Part shown: positions 62,503 to 64,000 of the stretch, in pieces | Layout of the letters: each line of letters opens with the position of its first letter | Numbering within the stretch: position 1 is the stretch's first letter | Source: Bacillota bacterium | GTDB lineage: Bacteria > Bacillota > Clostridia > Christensenellales > SZUA-584 | Assembly (NCBI GenBank): GCA_023408075.1 | Contig: JAEYKW010000017.1 | Span: 93,991-157,990, forward strand | Direction of reading: 5' to 3' | Length of the DNA: 64,000 nt | Made by a program: the position numbers and the translations under genes | Notes under the pieces: model-generated | What the model was told of the DNA's origin: nothing | The model's database searches: none | Seen by the model: the letters and a program-made list of their open reading frames with translations, nothing else

Positions 62503-62547
62503 TGGCGTTCCCGACGCGATTCGAACGCGCGGCCTTTCGCTTAGGAG
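62503..62547 (-). tRNA. 3' half of a tRNA-Arg(CCU) gene (integration scar)
   Basis: On the minus strand the sequence begins at the anticodon loop (CTCCTAA, anticodon CCU), continues with stem GCGAA, variable AGGCC, T-arm GCGCG-TTCGAAT-CGCGT, acceptor CGGGAAC, G and an encoded CCA. The 5' half is absent: the bases upstream do not pair. This is what a tyrosine integrase leaves when an element inserts in the anticodon loop. By strand logic the element lies to the right. Confidence 0.8.
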
Positions 62548-62840
62548 AAAACACTGACGATTATTATAGGGTATTGCCAGATACCCTAAATGCCCTGAAA
62601 CCCGCATGAATACTGGGTTTTCTCCCGATTCGTTTATTATTTGGCATTGCGCAATATTGCCCCGTTTTACCCCGTTTTTTGGGCTCGTATTAGCAGATTA
62701 TTAGCAGAATCGCGAAAACAGTCCGATCACAAGTCCAGCTAATTTGCAAGGGTGTCAATTCGAAATCCGCAAAAGATGTCGCCAAAAAGGTGGCATCTTT
62801 GTTTTATAAGGGGTTAAAAAATTAAAGGTTGAGTCCGAAC
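62548..62840. other. Spacer between tRNA fragment and AbiE locus
   Basis: About 290 bp of mixed composition with no supported ORF. Confidence 0.4.
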
Positions 62841-62885
62841 TTTACTTTCACACTTAAATAATTTATAATTTTAGTGTGAAAGTAA
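62841..62885 (+). promoter_or_regulatory. AbiE promoter with flanking operator repeats
   Basis: TTTACT (62841-62846) and TATAAT (62864-62869) are 17 bp apart. Arms TTACTTTCACACT (62842-62854) and AGTGTGAAAGTAA (62873-62885) flank the -10. This matches the known autorepression of abiE promoters by AbiEi through inverted repeats. Confidence 0.8.
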
Positions 62886-62894
62886 GGTGCGGCT

Positions 62895-63491
62895 ATGAGT
62901 AAAAAAGAATTGTTGGATGCGTTGCTTAAAGCTAATAATGGTATTTTGAAAACCACTGATGCCATTAACGCAGGCATCTCTAAATCATATTTTTCAGAAT
63001 ATGTGCGTAATACAAAATTAGAAAAGGCTGCTCAGGGAATCTACATTGCAACAGATGCATGGAATGATGAAATGTTTCTGTTACAAGCGAGATTTTCTCA
63101 AGCTATTTTTTCGCATGAAACAGCGCTGTATATTTTAGACATGGCTAATCGTGAACCTTTGCAGTTTACTATTACCGTTAAACATGGATATCATAACGAC
63201 AACTTGAAAGCCCAAGGCGTTAAAGTGTATTCAGTGAAACCTGAACTGTATGAATTAGGTGTTGTGAACGTTCTTTCGCCCAATAACCATGAACTTAAAG
63301 TATACAACGCAGAACGAACGCTTTGTGATGTGATTCGCAGCCGAAGCAATGTTGAAATTCAAGACTTGCAAACGGCTATGAAGGAGTATGTAAAACGAAA
63401 AGATAAGAATTTACCCTTGCTTATGAGATACGCAAAAATGTTTCGTGTCGAACGAATCCTGCGTCAGTATCTGGAGGTATTATTACCATGA
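62895..63491 (+). CDS. abiEi: AbiEi-family antitoxin (type IV toxin-antitoxin)
   Basis: A 198-residue antitoxin: an N-terminal winged helix (KKELLDALLKANNGILKTTDAINAGISKSYFSEYVRNTKLEKAAQGIYIATDAW) followed by the AbiEi C-terminal domain (FSHETALYILDMANREPLQFTITVK, YNAERTLCDVIRSRS). It overlaps the toxin gene by 4 bases. AbiEi represses its own promoter and neutralises AbiEii. Lower GC than the core genes. Confidence 0.9.
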   Translation: MSKKELLDALLKANNGILKTTDAINAGISKSYFSEYVRNTKLEKAAQGIYIATDAWNDEMFLLQARFSQAIFSHETALYILDMANREPLQFTITVKHGYHNDNLKAQGVKVYSVKPELYELGVVNVLSPNNHELKVYNAERTLCDVIRSRSNVEIQDLQTAMKEYVKRKDKNLPLLMRYAKMFRVERILRQYLEVLLP

Positions 63492-64000
63492 TCCGCACAT
63501 CGCGCCAACTGAAAGCGTTTGTACGCAATTTATCAAAAGGAAATAGCACACAAGCCCAAATCATTATCGGCAACTATATCATGGAGAGATTCCTGGAGCG
63601 CATTTCTTTATCAGAATATAGGGACAATTTTATTCTGAAAGGCGGCATGCTTATTTCCGCCATGGTAGGGTTGATACACGCTCAACCATGGATATTGATG
63701 CAACTATTAAAAATTTACCGTTAACCATGGAAACAGCCCAAGATATTATTGAGAAAATCATATCAGTGCCAATAGATGATGGCGTTATATTTACTATTAA
63801 GAACGTCGCCTCCATTTTAGAAGAAGCTGAATACGGCGGTATCCGTGCAGCCCTTGAAGCGAAGATTGATACCATGAGGACACCACTTAAAGTCGATATT
63901 TCTACCGGTGATGTGATTACACCTCAAGAGGTTGCATATCAATTTAAGCTGATGTTTGAGGAGAGGACCATATCCATCTGGGCCTACAATCTTGAAACAG
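63488..64000 (+). pseudogene. AbiEii-family nucleotidyltransferase toxin, frameshifted, cut by window end
   Basis: The start reads MIRTSRQLKAFVRNLSKGN and NFILKGGMLISAMVGL, typical AbiEii with the GG-S nucleotidyltransferase motif. At about 63670 the frame changes: TTGATACACGC lacks one G expected for Leu-Asp-Thr-Arg. The +2 frame then continues (TRSTMDIDATIKNLPLTME and on) to the window end with no stop. The catalytic D-x-D would come right after the break. It is a recent mutation or a sequencing error. Confidence 0.75.

Noticed and set aside
62388..62609. 73-codon frame after the recombinase
   Set aside because: It runs through the tRNA-Arg fragment and its terminator, so it is not coding.
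1..64000. CRISPR arrays, rRNA operons, complete tRNAs
   Set aside because: No evenly spaced direct repeats with unique spacers, no rRNA-like segments and no full cloverleaf were seen by eye.

Overview
The window looks like the chromosome of a Gram-positive anaerobe, probably a fairly GC-rich member of Clostridia (Bacillota). This rests on gene content rather than any rRNA: a clostripain-family (C11) lipoprotein, BlaI/BlaR1-type regulation, LytR-CpsA-Psr and amidase wall proteins, YhbD with bactofilin genes, zinc-ribbon membrane proteins, AGGAGG-type ribosome sites, sigma-A-like promoters and a Bacillus-type LexA box. No rRNA and no complete tRNA were seen.

Layout. 0-7 kb: hisC, a 3-methyladenine glycosylase, lipoate ligase, and an MMPL transporter coupled to a secreted heptad-repeat protein. 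7-13.2 kb: membrane proteins, then a polar amino-acid ABC importer with two binding proteins. 13.4-20 kb: a frameshifted PhzF gene, a yhbD/bactofilin pair, a DJ-1/SDR pair and alkaline phosphatase. 20.0-20.3 kb: three tandem copies of a structured repeat. 20.6-34.9 kb: secreted and zinc-ribbon proteins, small enzymes, two TetR regulators with visible operators, a BlaI/M56 pair with a double operator, and SOS-controlled dinB. 35.3-37.4 kb: an AT-rich pair (HEPN/TOPRIM protein plus helical protein) lying between a decayed dinB neighbour and an SRAP gene. 37.4-46.6 kb: SRAP, transglutaminase, SDR, C11 peptidase, LCP protein and small proteins. 46.7-53.1 kb: a KdpDE-like two-component system followed by a Trk potassium operon that contains a 33-residue membrane peptide. 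53.7-55.1 kb: a MATE exporter.

55.4-64 kb is an accessory, mostly AT-rich region. It starts with a TIR-like protein and a DUF4231/SLATT-like membrane protein. Next comes a 4.4 kb segment bounded by an exact 29-bp inverted repeat (56909-56937 and 61311-61339). The segment holds two convergent genes, a GT2 glycosyltransferase and a 1034-residue protein with a PD-(D/E)XK nuclease domain, a P-loop ATPase and a helical C-terminus (Avs/STAND-like). A sigma-A-like promoter ends exactly at the left repeat and points inward, and a complete tyrosine recombinase gene lies just outside the right repeat. My leading hypothesis is a phase-variable DNA switch in which inversion decides which of the two genes the fixed promoter reads. 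Beyond it are the 3' half of a tRNA-Arg(CCU) gene, which looks like an integration scar, and an AbiE toxin-antitoxin locus with a self-operator and a frameshifted toxin.

Three separate candidate defence modules therefore occur (HEPN/TOPRIM, TIR/SLATT, nuclease-ATPase), plus AbiE. All functions are inferred from motifs read by eye; no database search was run.
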